From JAGWBG01 sp034421095 (GTDB taxonomy: Bacteria; Chloroflexota; Dehalococcoidia; Lucifugimonadales; JAGWBF01): a stretch of 64,000 nt of DNA. The stretch covers positions 146,106 to 210,105 of the forward strand of contig DAOUKR010000035.1 of NCBI GenBank assembly GCA_034421095.1. The letters are read 5' to 3'. Of the stretch, positions 8,534-17,460 are shown piece after piece. A model generated the notes under the pieces. That model saw only the letters and a program-made list of their open reading frames with translations. It made no database searches and was not told the origin of the DNA. Positions within the stretch are counted from its first letter, which is position 1, and the number at the start of each line of letters is the position of its first letter. Position numbers and translations under genes: made by a program.

Positions 8534-9844
8534 TTATTCGCTCAGGTCAACCGCCACCTGACGGTCGGACACTATCTCGCCACCTTCGATTTTCCATATT
8601 TCTATGTGGCCGGAAATCACGTCGCCGTTTTCGTCCATCTCCACCGAACCGGCCGCGCCTTCGTAATTGACCTCCTCACCCGCTGCTATCAGTTCCAAAG
8701 CGCGCTTGATTCCCTCCACGCCGGGCCGCACCACTTCTCCGGGCGCATTGGCCACGTCCCGGAGGGCGTCGCGGATGGCCGTAGAATCGGTGGTGGTGCC
8801 TGCCTTGGCCGCCGCCAGGCCAATCAGCGCCATAGCGTCGTAGGTTTCATTCATAAAGGGATGCTCCGGCTCCTTGTCATAGACCGCGACATAGGCGTCT
8901 ATGAATGCCTGGGTGGAGGGATTGGCCTCGAATCCTGGCCCGGTGCCGTAGCTGCCTTCCAGCAAGTCCCAGCCGATGACCTCGAAGGACTCGGGTATCT
9001 TGGTGCCGTCAACGAACAGGAAAGTGTCAATGTAACCGCCTTCCAGAGACTCGCGGAGGTAGGTTTCGGCCTGCTGATAGCTCATGGCAACCAGCACGTC
9101 CGGGTCCCCTTCGGTGGCTTTTTCCAGTTCGGAAACGAAGGTGGGTTGGGAGTCTTCGTGAGGCACTGCCGCGGTGACCGTGCCCCCCTGGGCCGTAAAC
9201 GCTTCAGTGAACCGGTTAGCCAAACCCTCACCGTAGGCGTTGTTGATGTACAGGATGCCCGCGCTGCTGTAGCCCAACTCCATCGCCAAGTCGGCCAAAA
9301 CCACGCCCTGTGATGCGTCGGATAGCGAGGTGCGGAACAAGAAATCGTTGTCTTCCAGCACGGTAATGGCCGGGGCGGTTGATGCGCCGGAGACTTGTAA
9401 CACGCTGTTGGGTATTGTTACCGATGTGGCCACGGGAATGGTTACGCCACTGGCCAGTGCACCGACGATGGCGGCGACGCCCTGAGCGTGCACCAGGTCT
9501 TCGGCGGCGGCAACCCCCTGGACAGGGTTGACGCCGGTGTCGCGGTTTATCAGAACTACCGGGCCGCCCTGGATGCCGCCAGCACGGTTGAAGTGGTCAG
9601 CTGCTAGGTTGATACTGGTCTGATGGGACTCGCCGAAATATGACAATGACCCGGTGAAAGCGTTGAGGTGGCCCACCACCAACGGCGGCAGGGCTTCGCG
9701 CTCGACTTCTCGGGTCACTATCTGAGTTACGGGAACCTCCACTTCCTGAATCTCCGGTTCGCCGTTTCCGCAGGCAACCACGACCAACAACGAAATTATG
9801 AGCGCCGCGCTAACCAGGATACCGAATTTCAAGCCTTTCAACAT
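8534..9844 (-). CDS. livK: Branched-chain amino-acid-type ABC transporter substrate-binding lipoprotein
   Basis: A 436-residue extracytoplasmic binding protein of the periplasmic-binding-protein type I (Peripla_BP_6) group. The N-terminus has a signal sequence ending in a lipobox (VVVACGNGE), so it should be anchored by cysteine 25. The mature part opens with LPPLVVGHLNAFTGSLSYFG and contains NRAGGIQGGPV and LINRDTG, the ligand-binding beginning of LivK/AmiC-like proteins. It is convergent with livGFHM and likely supplies ligand to it, although it has its own promoter. The ligand cannot be read from sequence; leucine-type amino acids or short amides are possible. Confidence 0.88.
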   Translation of the reverse strand: MLKGLKFGILVSAALIISLLVVVACGNGEPEIQEVEVPVTQIVTREVEREALPPLVVGHLNAFTGSLSYFGESHQTSINLAADHFNRAGGIQGGPVVLINRDTGVNPVQGVAAAEDLVHAQGVAAIVGALASGVTIPVATSVTIPNSVLQVSGASTAPAITVLEDNDFLFRTSLSDASQGVVLADLAMELGYSSAGILYINNAYGEGLANRFTEAFTAQGGTVTAAVPHEDSQPTFVSELEKATEGDPDVLVAMSYQQAETYLRESLEGGYIDTFLFVDGTKIPESFEVIGWDLLEGSYGTGPGFEANPSTQAFIDAYVAVYDKEPEHPFMNETYDAMALIGLAAAKAGTTTDSTAIRDALRDVANAPGEVVRPGVEGIKRALELIAAGEEVNYEGAAGSVEMDENGDVISGHIEIWKIEGGEIVSDRQVAVDLSE

Positions 9845-9976
9845 ACTCTCCCTTATGATGTGGTTGTGTTGTCCGGGGTTGCTTCCCCGTCGTTACCCCT
9901 GGAAAAGCGGGAAGCTATTGAGTGCAGGTCCCCGCGAGGTAAAACCCCCAAAGTAAGCGTCTGATTTTGTTCGGGG

Positions 9977-9985
9977 ATTATAACA
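9977..9985 (-). promoter_or_regulatory. Extended -10 promoter for the binding-protein gene
   Basis: On the minus strand a TGT followed by a perfect TATAAT (9982 down to 9977) forms an extended -10 element. The -35 region is poor. Transcription would begin about 125 nt before the ATG at 9844. Confidence 0.45.
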
Positions 9986-10084
9986 CCAACAATTAGACGT
10001 GTGCCAGTATCAGCAGACAAGATATTACTGAAAATGTATGTGATTTGGAAGAGGGGATTTGATAAAGCAGGAGACATCCTAGCC

Positions 10085-11557
10085 CTATTGGCCGATGCAC
10101 CTGCTTAACCATTCCCGGCCATCCCTGGCCAGGAAGTCGTCAGCAACCTCTGGGCCTTCGCTGCCTCGGTCGTAGATAGTGGGCGGACGTGAGGATGGCA
10201 GGGCCAGCCCATTGATTACCGGATCAATGATTCTCCACGATTGTTCAATCTCGTCGCTGCGGATGAACAGTGACGCGTCTCCTTGGAGAGCGTCGAGCAG
10301 TAGGCGTTCGTAGGCATCTGGAATTTCCTGGCCGCCGAAGGAGTCCTCGTAGTGAAACTCCAGGTCCACGGGGCGGAGGTCCAGAGCCGAGTCGGGCGTC
10401 TTGGCCTGAAATTCCAGATGTACGCCTTCGTTGGGCTGAAGGCAGATGGAAAGTGTGTTGGACTTGATGTCCCCGCTGTCGCCGTAGGGAAAGATGAGAT
10501 GGGGCGGTCGGCGAAACTGTATCAAAACTTCGGTCCGTTTGTTGCTCAGCGCCTTGCCGGACCGAAGGTAAAAGGGAACTCCCTGCCAACGCCAGTTGTC
10601 CACGTCCAGCCGTAAAGCTGCATAGGTGGGGGTCCGTGAGCCGGCGGGAACGCCCATCTCATCCAGGTAGCCCTCGTACTGGCCCTGGACGGCGTGGGTC
10701 GTCGCCTCCTCCACCGGGATGTGTCGTACCGCCTCCAGCACCTTGACCTTCTCGTTCCGCAGGGTATCGGCCTCAAAGGTAGATGGCGGCTCCATAGCCA
10801 CGACTGTCAGCAACTGGAATAGATGGCTCTGGAACATGTCCCGTAGCACGCCGGCGTTGTCATAGTAGGAGGCCCGTTCCGCGATAGAGACGGACTCGGA
10901 TACGGTAATCTGCACGTTATCAATGTAGTTTCGGGACCAGATAGGCTCGAAAATTGCATTGGCGAAGCGAAAAACCAGTAGATTCTGCACCGTTTCCTTA
11001 CCCAGGTAGTGGTCAATGCGGTAGATTTGGTGCTCTGTGAATACCGAGTGCATCACTCGGTTCAATTCTCTTGCCGTGTCCAAGTCTACGCCAAAGGGTT
11101 TCTCCACCACCACACGACGCCAGCATCCGTTCTCTACCTGATGCCCGGCTTTACCCATGCTGAGGACCGCCGGTGCAAACAAGAAGGGAGCAAGAGCCAG
11201 ATAGTATAGCCGGTTGGCGGGTCTGTCGGGCGCTTCCACCTTGGCCAGAGTCCGCTCCAACTCGTCGAGGCCATCGGGTGCCAGAACGTCACCGTAACAG
11301 CAATGGACCCGGCTGAAGAAGTCCTCCCATGCCTCTGGCATGGGCTGCTCTTCGTTGCCAAATTCTCTGTAGAAACAGTCGCGAAATTCCTGCTCGGTTA
11401 CCTGGTTACGTGCCATGCCCACAATCTGGACTTCCGGGCCGAGCCGCCCTTTGCTATACAAATGGGCCAGGGCCGGAGCTAGCTTGTTCCGGGTGAGGTC
11501 GCCCGAAGACCCGAATATGACGATGGTGGTGGTTTGGCCGGTATTCCGATCTGGCAT
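10085..11557 (-). CDS. zwf: Glucose-6-phosphate 1-dehydrogenase
   Basis: Oxidises glucose 6-phosphate to 6-phosphogluconolactone with NAD(P)+, the first step of the oxidative pentose phosphate pathway. The Rossmann fingerprint is IFGSSGDLTRNKL near the N-terminus, and the catalytic signature RIDHYLGKE is intact, with VVVEKPFG before it. Later QSHLFQLLTVVAMEPP and RSGKAL are standard substrate-site segments. I take the ATG at 11557 (490 residues); a GTG at 11593 would add 12 residues. GAGGAGG lies 11 nt before the ATG. No gnd, pgl or tal gene adjoins it, so it is a stand-alone copy here. Confidence 0.95.
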   Translation of the reverse strand: MPDRNTGQTTTIVIFGSSGDLTRNKLAPALAHLYSKGRLGPEVQIVGMARNQVTEQEFRDCFYREFGNEEQPMPEAWEDFFSRVHCCYGDVLAPDGLDELERTLAKVEAPDRPANRLYYLALAPFLFAPAVLSMGKAGHQVENGCWRRVVVEKPFGVDLDTARELNRVMHSVFTEHQIYRIDHYLGKETVQNLLVFRFANAIFEPIWSRNYIDNVQITVSESVSIAERASYYDNAGVLRDMFQSHLFQLLTVVAMEPPSTFEADTLRNEKVKVLEAVRHIPVEEATTHAVQGQYEGYLDEMGVPAGSRTPTYAALRLDVDNWRWQGVPFYLRSGKALSNKRTEVLIQFRRPPHLIFPYGDSGDIKSNTLSICLQPNEGVHLEFQAKTPDSALDLRPVDLEFHYEDSFGGQEIPDAYERLLLDALQGDASLFIRSDEIEQSWRIIDPVINGLALPSSRPPTIYDRGSEGPEVADDFLARDGREWLSRCIGQ

Positions 11558-11725
11558 CACCTGGTAAGCCTCCTCACCACCGCGCAGCCGCACGATTGCC
11601 GGTGAAGGGCTGTCAGGGGGCTGACGGCCACCAACTCGGACCTTTTAACGCAGGCCTCCATCGGCTCGTGCTCCATGCTGTTGTGCATCGTCTTCACAAA
11701 GTATCTCGCACCGGAGACCTTGTGG

Positions 11726-12046
11726 TTATGCGCCGGGGGGCCTGTAGTTGACGTTTTTCTTTACCGCAGCATCCACCTGTTCGGGGGTCAAGAGTGCTAT
11801 GGTGTGGGGAGAAAGGGCGCCGGAAGCTCCAATGGTGAGGGAGATGGCCGTCATCGTCTCCTGGTCGGGTACATCTACGATTACATACAGGTCGCCCTCG
11901 CCGAAGCCGTACACGAAGGTTTCCATCGTGCCGCCTACCGACTCTACGGCAGCCTTGACAGCATCCCGCCGGGAGGTGCCTCCCTCTTGCACTAACCCTT
12001 TCAGACCTTCCGGGGAATATGAAGCTCGCACCATGAACTTGGGCAT
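11726..12046 (-). CDS. GYD-domain protein
   Basis: A 106-residue cytoplasmic protein with the GYD family pattern: an N-terminal strand MPKFMVRASYSPEG, the segment VESVGGTMETFVYGFGEGD and VIVDVPDQETMTAI. These small alpha/beta dimers resemble NIPSNAP or ferredoxin-like folds, and their biochemical role is not established. GGAGG lies close to the ATG. It is divergent from the TRAP operon with about 300 nt between, and is not obviously part of an operon. Confidence 0.75.
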   Translation of the reverse strand: MPKFMVRASYSPEGLKGLVQEGGTSRRDAVKAAVESVGGTMETFVYGFGEGDLYVIVDVPDQETMTAISLTIGASGALSPHTIALLTPEQVDAAVKKNVNYRPPGA

Positions 12047-12272
12047 TTCGCCTCCTAATCTAGCGTTATTTTGGCTGACGGAAGAGAGCTAACCGGTCCA
12101 CCTGACGGGTAGTGGATTTCTCGGTCCCTAGCCAAACGGTGAGCCGGACTTGACGTTAGATTGTGCCATCTTCAAGTAGCTCGTGACCCTGTCACCTTCA
12201 CGGATTTTTGTGACTCAGCCATTATAACAAGACTATGCAGGCAACGGCAACGTCTCCTATCTCCCGTCAACA

Positions 12273-12302
12273 TTGACAAAGACATGGCTAAAATTTTACA
12301 AT
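12273..12302 (+). promoter_or_regulatory. Sigma70-type promoter for the TRAP operon
   Basis: A perfect TTGACA at 12273-12278, an 18-nt spacer and TACAAT at 12297-12302. Transcription would begin near 12309, about 43 nt before the dctP start. The remaining 12047-12272 gap shows no other recognised feature. Confidence 0.65.
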
Positions 12303-12351
12303 GCCTCGACTTGACCGATATATTGCCGGCATCTGAAACAAGCGTAGGTAA

Positions 12352-14016
12352 ATGATGAAAATCCGCTATATCCCTGTTATGGCTATTGTTGTTGCATCCC
12401 TGGCGTTAATCCTAGGGTTGGGGGCGTGTGGAAGCGATGAACCCGACCCCACCGCCACCATTGCGCCTACCCCGACGACGGCAGAACCCACGCCCGAGGC
12501 CACCGCCACGGGAATGATGGCGGAGCCCACACACCAGGCCACCGCCACGGGAATGATGGCAGAACCCACTCCCGAGGCCACCGCCACAGGAATGATGGCA
12601 GAGCCCACTCCTCAGGCCACCGCCACAGGAATGATGGCAGAACCCACTCCCGAGGGGCCCACTCCAACGACCGGAGCGCCCGCTCCCACTCCCACCGAAG
12701 CCAGCGTCTTTTCTCCCGAGAACGCGGTGATCCGGGCCCAATACGCGAGGGACCATGCCGGCGGCCCGGGAGCAATTTATGTGGGCGACCACACGCACCT
12801 AATCGGGCCGCCTCCCCATGAGGGCCTGATGTTCCAGGTGCCTGAAGCGTTGTATACACAAATGTCCACGCTTGCCCTGGTCGGCTCCCCGGAGTTGGGC
12901 ATTCCAAGCCATATGTTCATCTACGACAGCTCCTACTATTCGGACTTGATACTGAAAGCCAACCTGACCAACCCCACCGAGTTGACCTCGTCCGGCGAGA
13001 GCATTGAAATTCAGCATACCTGCATAGACCGCAACCTGCCCACGTGCGTGCTGATTCAGTCCTACTGGGCACCCAACCTGGCAAAGCGCACCAACGGCCA
13101 GGTCAATCTTTCCGTGGTTTCCTTCGTCGAGTTGGGGCTGTCCGGCCCGGAAACCCTGGACCAGGTGGCCAGCGGCACACTGGATATGGTGAACATCTAC
13201 ACCGGCTACGTGGCCGGCGTGCTACCGCCCCTTGAGATACAGTCCCTTTGGGGTATGTCACCCGACTGGGAGTCCACCTACTCCATCCTGACCGACCTAT
13301 CCCCGGATATTGACCGAATGATACTCGAAGCCACCGGGGGCAGCCACGTGTTGAACCGGAACTGGTTCGCCGGCTCCGACCAGTGGTTCTTTGGAAACAA
13401 GCCGCTGGTGACTCTTGAGGACTTCCAGGATGTGAAGATTCGCTCCCACGGGGCCGCTATGTCCGACTTCATCACCGGCATGGGGGGAGAGCCGGTGTTC
13501 CTGGACGTGGCGGAAGTCTACACCGCTTTGGAGCGCGGCAACGTTGACGCTTCCGCCAACTCCGTCTTGCTGGCGGTGCCGGACCGGTTGTTTGAAGTGG
13601 CGGATTATATGTCCGGGCCGGTGATTGGCTTCGGCTACACCAACAACGTGATTAACAAGGACGTTTGGGACAGCATACCGGAGGACCTACAGCAGATTAT
13701 CATAGAAGAAGGAGCAAAGGCTGAGCTGGAAGCCCTGCGTCTGGCACCTTTCCAGAATATCGTCGCCGTCCAGCTTAACCAGCAGCTTGGCATACAGTAC
13801 GAGGTCTTTTCCGAAGAGATAATGAATCACATTCATACAGTGGTGATGCCGGAACACGTCATCCCAGGCTGGCTGCGACGCCTGGGATACCCCGGAAGAA
13901 ATGAGGACGTTGTGGCTTTAGCCAACGAAAAAATAACTCCCTATCTGGGACTCGCCATCGCCGAGGACGGCTCCATAGAGCAAGTCCCGATTACCAAGGG
14001 TCCACGTGCCCAGTAA
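12352..14016 (+). CDS. dctP: TRAP transporter substrate-binding lipoprotein (DctP-like)
   Basis: An extracytoplasmic binding protein for a tripartite ATP-independent periplasmic transporter, whose usual ligands are organic acids. A signal peptide ends in a lipobox (LGLGACGS). About 85 residues of Pro/Thr/Ala-rich linker follow, four units of which are an exact 13-residue repeat. A further segment of about 120 residues precedes the DctP fold proper, which begins near IQHTCIDRN and QSYWAPNLAKRTNGQVNLSV. It contains the DctP hallmarks GTLDMVNIYTGYVAG, LEDFQDVKIRSHG and LDVAEVYTALERGNVDASAN. At 554 residues it is much longer than the usual 330-350. The ATG at 12352 or 12355 is used. It leads dctQ and dctM. 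Confidence 0.88.
   Translation: MMKIRYIPVMAIVVASLALILGLGACGSDEPDPTATIAPTPTTAEPTPEATATGMMAEPTHQATATGMMAEPTPEATATGMMAEPTPQATATGMMAEPTPEGPTPTTGAPAPTPTEASVFSPENAVIRAQYARDHAGGPGAIYVGDHTHLIGPPPHEGLMFQVPEALYTQMSTLALVGSPELGIPSHMFIYDSSYYSDLILKANLTNPTELTSSGESIEIQHTCIDRNLPTCVLIQSYWAPNLAKRTNGQVNLSVVSFVELGLSGPETLDQVASGTLDMVNIYTGYVAGVLPPLEIQSLWGMSPDWESTYSILTDLSPDIDRMILEATGGSHVLNRNWFAGSDQWFFGNKPLVTLEDFQDVKIRSHGAAMSDFITGMGGEPVFLDVAEVYTALERGNVDASANSVLLAVPDRLFEVADYMSGPVIGFGYTNNVINKDVWDSIPEDLQQIIIEEGAKAELEALRLAPFQNIVAVQLNQQLGIQYEVFSEEIMNHIHTVVMPEHVIPGWLRRLGYPGRNEDVVALANEKITPYLGLAIAEDGSIEQVPITKGPRAQ
12499..12654 (+). repeat. 39-bp tandem repeat, four units, in the dctP linker
   Basis: Four in-frame 39-bp units each encode the 13-residue pattern ATATGMMAEPT plus two variable residues (HQ, PE, PQ, PE). 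Third positions differ only slightly between units, implying recent expansion. The repeat lengthens the flexible tether between lipid anchor and binding domain. Confidence 0.9.
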
Positions 14017-14188
14017 TATTCAGGAAGGCTCATGCCTAGGCGTTGTCAAGACCACCTAGTTCATTGGGCCGATGAACAAGAAAATTCATGGTTTGGCGAT
14101 AAGGTTATGACCGCCTGAGCGGGTCCGCCTGCCTGTGTGACCGAGCAAAGACACCCCGGCGCTCCCACACTGCCCGGAGAGAGGCGCC

Positions 14189-14782
14189 ATGGATGCTGCA
14201 AGACCGTCGCCCTATACCGGGCGGAAAACACCGGCCCTGTACCTGCTGCTGGGCTTTCGCAAGGTGGCCCAGAAGGCCGACAGACTGTATTTCATACTCG
14301 GTTACATCTGCGGCCTTGAGTTGCTGCTCCTGGGGTTCTTCATTACCTACCAGGTAATAGCCAAGACCCTGGGCTGGCCCCGTGCCCAGGGCACCGACGC
14401 TATGAGCGGTTACGTCCTGGCTATGGCCGCCACCTGGGCCCTCTCCTACTCGCTGCGGTCCGATGCACACGTGCGAATTGACGTGCTGCTGCCCCACATG
14501 AGTCCCAGAATCAGGGCAGTTGCAGACTGGCTCGCCCTCCTCGCGGTAGCTTTCTTCGGTTACGTCACAGCCTGGAAGATGTGGGAGAACGTCATCAGCG
14601 ACTATGAGAGGGGGGTAATCACCACCACTTACCCGCTGACACCCCTGTTCATCCCTAAAACCGTGGTGGCCATCGGGTTTACTCTGCTGGTAATCACAGC
14701 CGCGCAGATGATGTTGTCAATGATAGCCGAGAGATGGCTGCCCCGCATCCACAAGGCAATGGGTGGAGACGAGATTCAATGA
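14189..14782 (+). CDS. dctQ: TRAP transporter small permease (DctQ-like)
   Basis: The small membrane subunit of the TRAP system, 197 residues with four hydrophobic segments. The family segment AATWALSYSLRSDAHVRIDV is present, followed by a loop with SDYERGVITTTYPLTPLFIP, which is the usual DctQ pre-third-helix motif. A somewhat long N-terminal cytoplasmic stretch (about 40 residues) precedes the first helix. GAGAGG precedes the ATG. It lies between dctP and dctM in the same direction. Confidence 0.88.
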   Translation: MDAARPSPYTGRKTPALYLLLGFRKVAQKADRLYFILGYICGLELLLLGFFITYQVIAKTLGWPRAQGTDAMSGYVLAMAATWALSYSLRSDAHVRIDVLLPHMSPRIRAVADWLALLAVAFFGYVTAWKMWENVISDYERGVITTTYPLTPLFIPKTVVAIGFTLLVITAAQMMLSMIAERWLPRIHKAMGGDEIQ

Positions 14783-14847
14783 CTGGCAACCGGCGGAGAA
14801 CATCATCCTTGGCCGGGGACGTCCGCACCGTGTTGAGGGGTTGAACG

Positions 14848-16341
14848 GTGGTCTTTGGGGTTGCATTCGGTTTACTGGGGGCCTTCTTCCTGGCTGGCAT
14901 GTACGTTGCAGCTGCCCTGGGATGTTTGTCCCTGATTGTCATGTTCTTCTTCTCCGACAAGCCCTTGTGGAACATCATGTCCAGCCAGGCCTGGGGGGTG
15001 AATACCAACTTCATTCTGGTAGCAGTGCCGTTGTTCGTGCTGATGGGCGAACTGATGAACCGCTCGGGCATTGGGGAACGGATGTACGGTGTCATTTCCC
15101 GATGGATATGGTTCCTCCCGGGCGGCTTGATTCACACCAACGTTGTGGCTTGCGCCATCTTCTCCGCCTGCTCCGGCTCCAGCGTAGCCACGTCGGCCAC
15201 CATAAGCCGGGCTTCGCTGCCCTCCTTCAGGCGACGGAACTATTCGGAGCGCATGGTGATGGGGTCCTTGGCCGCCGGAGGCACACTGGGCATCCTGATT
15301 CCGCCCAGCATCAGCCTGATTATCTACGGCGTGATGGTGGACGAGTCCATTGGGCGCCTCTACATGGCCGGGTTTATACCGGGCATCATGCTGGCCCTGT
15401 CCTTCATGGTGATGATTGCGGTACTGGCAATGGTCTGGCGGGGGATGGCCCCCCGGGAGCATGGCGACAGCTTTGCCACCTGGGAGGGTTGGCGGATAAG
15501 GTTGCTGGGCAGCTTTCAGTTTCTACCCGTAGTAGCCTTGATTTTCATCGTGCTGGGAGTCATCTACGCAGGTATCGCCACACCCAGCGAAGCGGCGGCC
15601 TTCGGCGTGTCCGGTGCCTTCATTCTGGCCATCCTGCTGAACTCGGATGAAATAATAACGCCCCTGCTGGGGGGCTTGCTCAGGCGTACCGGTCTGATTG
15701 TCCTCTTCACCCGTAGCACACGAGAAACCCTGCGTTCAGCACGGATGCCTTCCGGTGAGGCGGTCAGAGCCGTAGTCCGGCGCAATCTCCTAATCGTCCA
15801 GGAGTCATTCGTATCCACGGCGCGCACCACAGGGATGATTTTCCTGATTCTGCTGGCGGCACTCACGTTGAGTTTCGCATTTGCCCGTCTGGGCATTTCC
15901 CAGGAGGCAGCCGAGTTCATTATCAGCCTGGCCCTGAACGAGTGGCAGCTGGTCCTGGTCCTGGTGCTGTTCTATCTTGTCCTTGGCACGTTCATGGAAA
16001 GCTTTGCCATGATGGTCACCACCGTGCCCATCCTGCTTCCGGCGTTGCAACAGGCGGGCGTTGACCTTATCTGGTTCGGTGTTATCGTGGTGCTCCTGGT
16101 GGAAGCTGCCCTCATTAGCCCGCCCGAGGGAATCAACCTGTACGTATTGCACGGTGTTCGTCAGGACATGGACCGGGAACAGGCGACGGAGGCCGGACAG
16201 GCAGTGCGCCAGAGCACCATCAAGGACGTATGGATAGGGGTGCTGCCCTTCATGGCCTGTGTGGCTATTATCATCGGGCTGGTGCTGGCGGTCCCTCAGA
16301 TTGCCCTCTGGTTGCCGGATGTCGCCTACGGCGCAAGGTAA
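14848..16341 (+). CDS. dctM: TRAP transporter large permease (DctM-like)
   Basis: The large translocating subunit, 497 residues with about 12 membrane segments. Diagnostic pieces are VPLFVLMGELMNRSGIGERM, FSACSGSSVATSATI, GTLGILIPPSISLIIYGVM and the late GTFMESFAMMVTTVPILLPAL. The start is GTG at 14848, eight bases after a GAGGGG. A loop of about 60 residues in the middle (RSTRETLRSARMPSGEAVRA) makes it longer than the usual 430. With dctP and dctQ it forms a full secondary importer, probably driven by a sodium gradient. Confidence 0.9.
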   Translation: MVFGVAFGLLGAFFLAGMYVAAALGCLSLIVMFFFSDKPLWNIMSSQAWGVNTNFILVAVPLFVLMGELMNRSGIGERMYGVISRWIWFLPGGLIHTNVVACAIFSACSGSSVATSATISRASLPSFRRRNYSERMVMGSLAAGGTLGILIPPSISLIIYGVMVDESIGRLYMAGFIPGIMLALSFMVMIAVLAMVWRGMAPREHGDSFATWEGWRIRLLGSFQFLPVVALIFIVLGVIYAGIATPSEAAAFGVSGAFILAILLNSDEIITPLLGGLLRRTGLIVLFTRSTRETLRSARMPSGEAVRAVVRRNLLIVQESFVSTARTTGMIFLILLAALTLSFAFARLGISQEAAEFIISLALNEWQLVLVLVLFYLVLGTFMESFAMMVTTVPILLPALQQAGVDLIWFGVIVVLLVEAALISPPEGINLYVLHGVRQDMDREQATEAGQAVRQSTIKDVWIGVLPFMACVAIIIGLVLAVPQIALWLPDVAYGAR

Positions 16342-16430
16342 GGCCTATCCATTGGGCAAGCAGCCTGCAAGAGCGGCGAGGCAGGCTTGCCGAGGGCTTC
16401 GTGTCCACGGTTTATGACCCCGCATACGGT

Positions 16431-17258
16431 TCAGGGTTGGGGCTTGCTGGCGACGACTTCGCCAAAGGCAAAGGCCCCGCAGGCCCCGGGGTGGTCCTTC
16501 CACTGGTCTATGAACCCTCGCACCTCATCGAACTTTTCCTGGGTCGCCAATCCGTACTTGATGGCCGCGGCCATGACCTCCGGCAAGAATAGCCAGTCAA
16601 CTATAAAGGCATGAAGGAAAGCGACATCTTCGGCTGTGCCGAAGAATTCGAAGGAGCCGCCCGCCCGAATATCCGAGAAACCCGCTTCTAGGAATATGTT
16701 CTTCATCTCTTTCCCCATCTTGGGGTGACCACCATTGGCCGCGAGAAGATTTGCGAACATTTGCCATCCTTCGTCAATGACCTCGCCGCCCGGCTCCAGG
16801 AAGGAGGACTGTACAATCATTTCACGGCTGGCGACGATGCCGCCGGGTCTCAGGACCCGTTTCACTTCAGCCAGCGCCGCCCGGGTGTCCGGGATGTGCA
16901 TGAGAACGGCGTGACAGTGGGCGACGTCGAAAGAGTTGTCCTCAAAGGGGAGCTCAAGCACGGAACCGACGTGAAAAGAGGCGTTGGCGTGTCCTCCGGC
17001 CTCGGCAGCGGACCGGGCCAGGCCAATCTGTGACTCCTCCATGTCAACACCGTGCACCTCGCCGGGTTCCACGGCCTTGGCAAGACCGACAGTGATGGTC
17101 CCAGGGCCGCAGCCGAAGTCGAGCAGGCGCAGGCCCGGCTTGAGGTATGGAAGCAGGTGTTTGGCGTGGGTCTCGGCGCTGCGTCTGTTGAGAAGCTGTC
17201 GAAACTCTTCGCTGTATCCCATAGTGTAGTCATGTGTCGCCGATGCCTGGTCAGCCAT
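16431..17258 (-). CDS. Class I SAM-dependent methyltransferase
   Basis: A cytosolic methyltransferase of the UbiE/Methyltransf_11 type. Motif I is LLDFGCGPGTITVGLA, the acidic residue of the next strand lies in VHGVDMEESQ, motif II-like DVAHCHAVLMHI follows and motif III is VLRPGGIVASRE. I use the ATG at 17258 with AAGGAG nine bases before it; a GTG at 17264 is too close to that site. The substrate is not evident. It is convergent with the TRAP operon. Confidence 0.85.
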   Translation of the reverse strand: MADQASATHDYTMGYSEEFRQLLNRRSAETHAKHLLPYLKPGLRLLDFGCGPGTITVGLAKAVEPGEVHGVDMEESQIGLARSAAEAGGHANASFHVGSVLELPFEDNSFDVAHCHAVLMHIPDTRAALAEVKRVLRPGGIVASREMIVQSSFLEPGGEVIDEGWQMFANLLAANGGHPKMGKEMKNIFLEAGFSDIRAGGSFEFFGTAEDVAFLHAFIVDWLFLPEVMAAAIKYGLATQEKFDEVRGFIDQWKDHPGACGAFAFGEVVASKPQP

Positions 17259-17371
17259 TGTCACGTACTCCTTTTCCCTTGTTGGCGTCCATTACCATCG
17301 GGCCTGCATGGTAGATGGAGCAGTGTCAGTCTACTTTTGATTATAGATAATTCCATGGCAGAAAAGCAATT

Positions 17372-17400
17372 TTGATGCTCGCGCTTCCTCGTTGTATACT
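17372..17400 (+). promoter_or_regulatory. Sigma70-type promoter for the GH15 gene
   Basis: TTGATG at 17372-17377 and TATACT at 17395-17400 are 17 nt apart. Transcription would begin near 17407, about 54 nt before the TTG start. Confidence 0.55.
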
Positions 17401-17460
17401 GCCATACTTTAGTGATATACTCCCTTTCATCCGGCAAATACACTGCTATCTGTATTAACC

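Noticed and set aside
12366..12798. Long minus-strand frames opposite the dctP linker
   Set aside because: They arise from the 39-bp repeat on the coding strand and consist of repeated residues; the lipoprotein frame is clearly the real one.
13278..13481. Minus-strand frame within dctP
   Set aside because: Antisense shadow with no signal; lies wholly inside a conserved gene.
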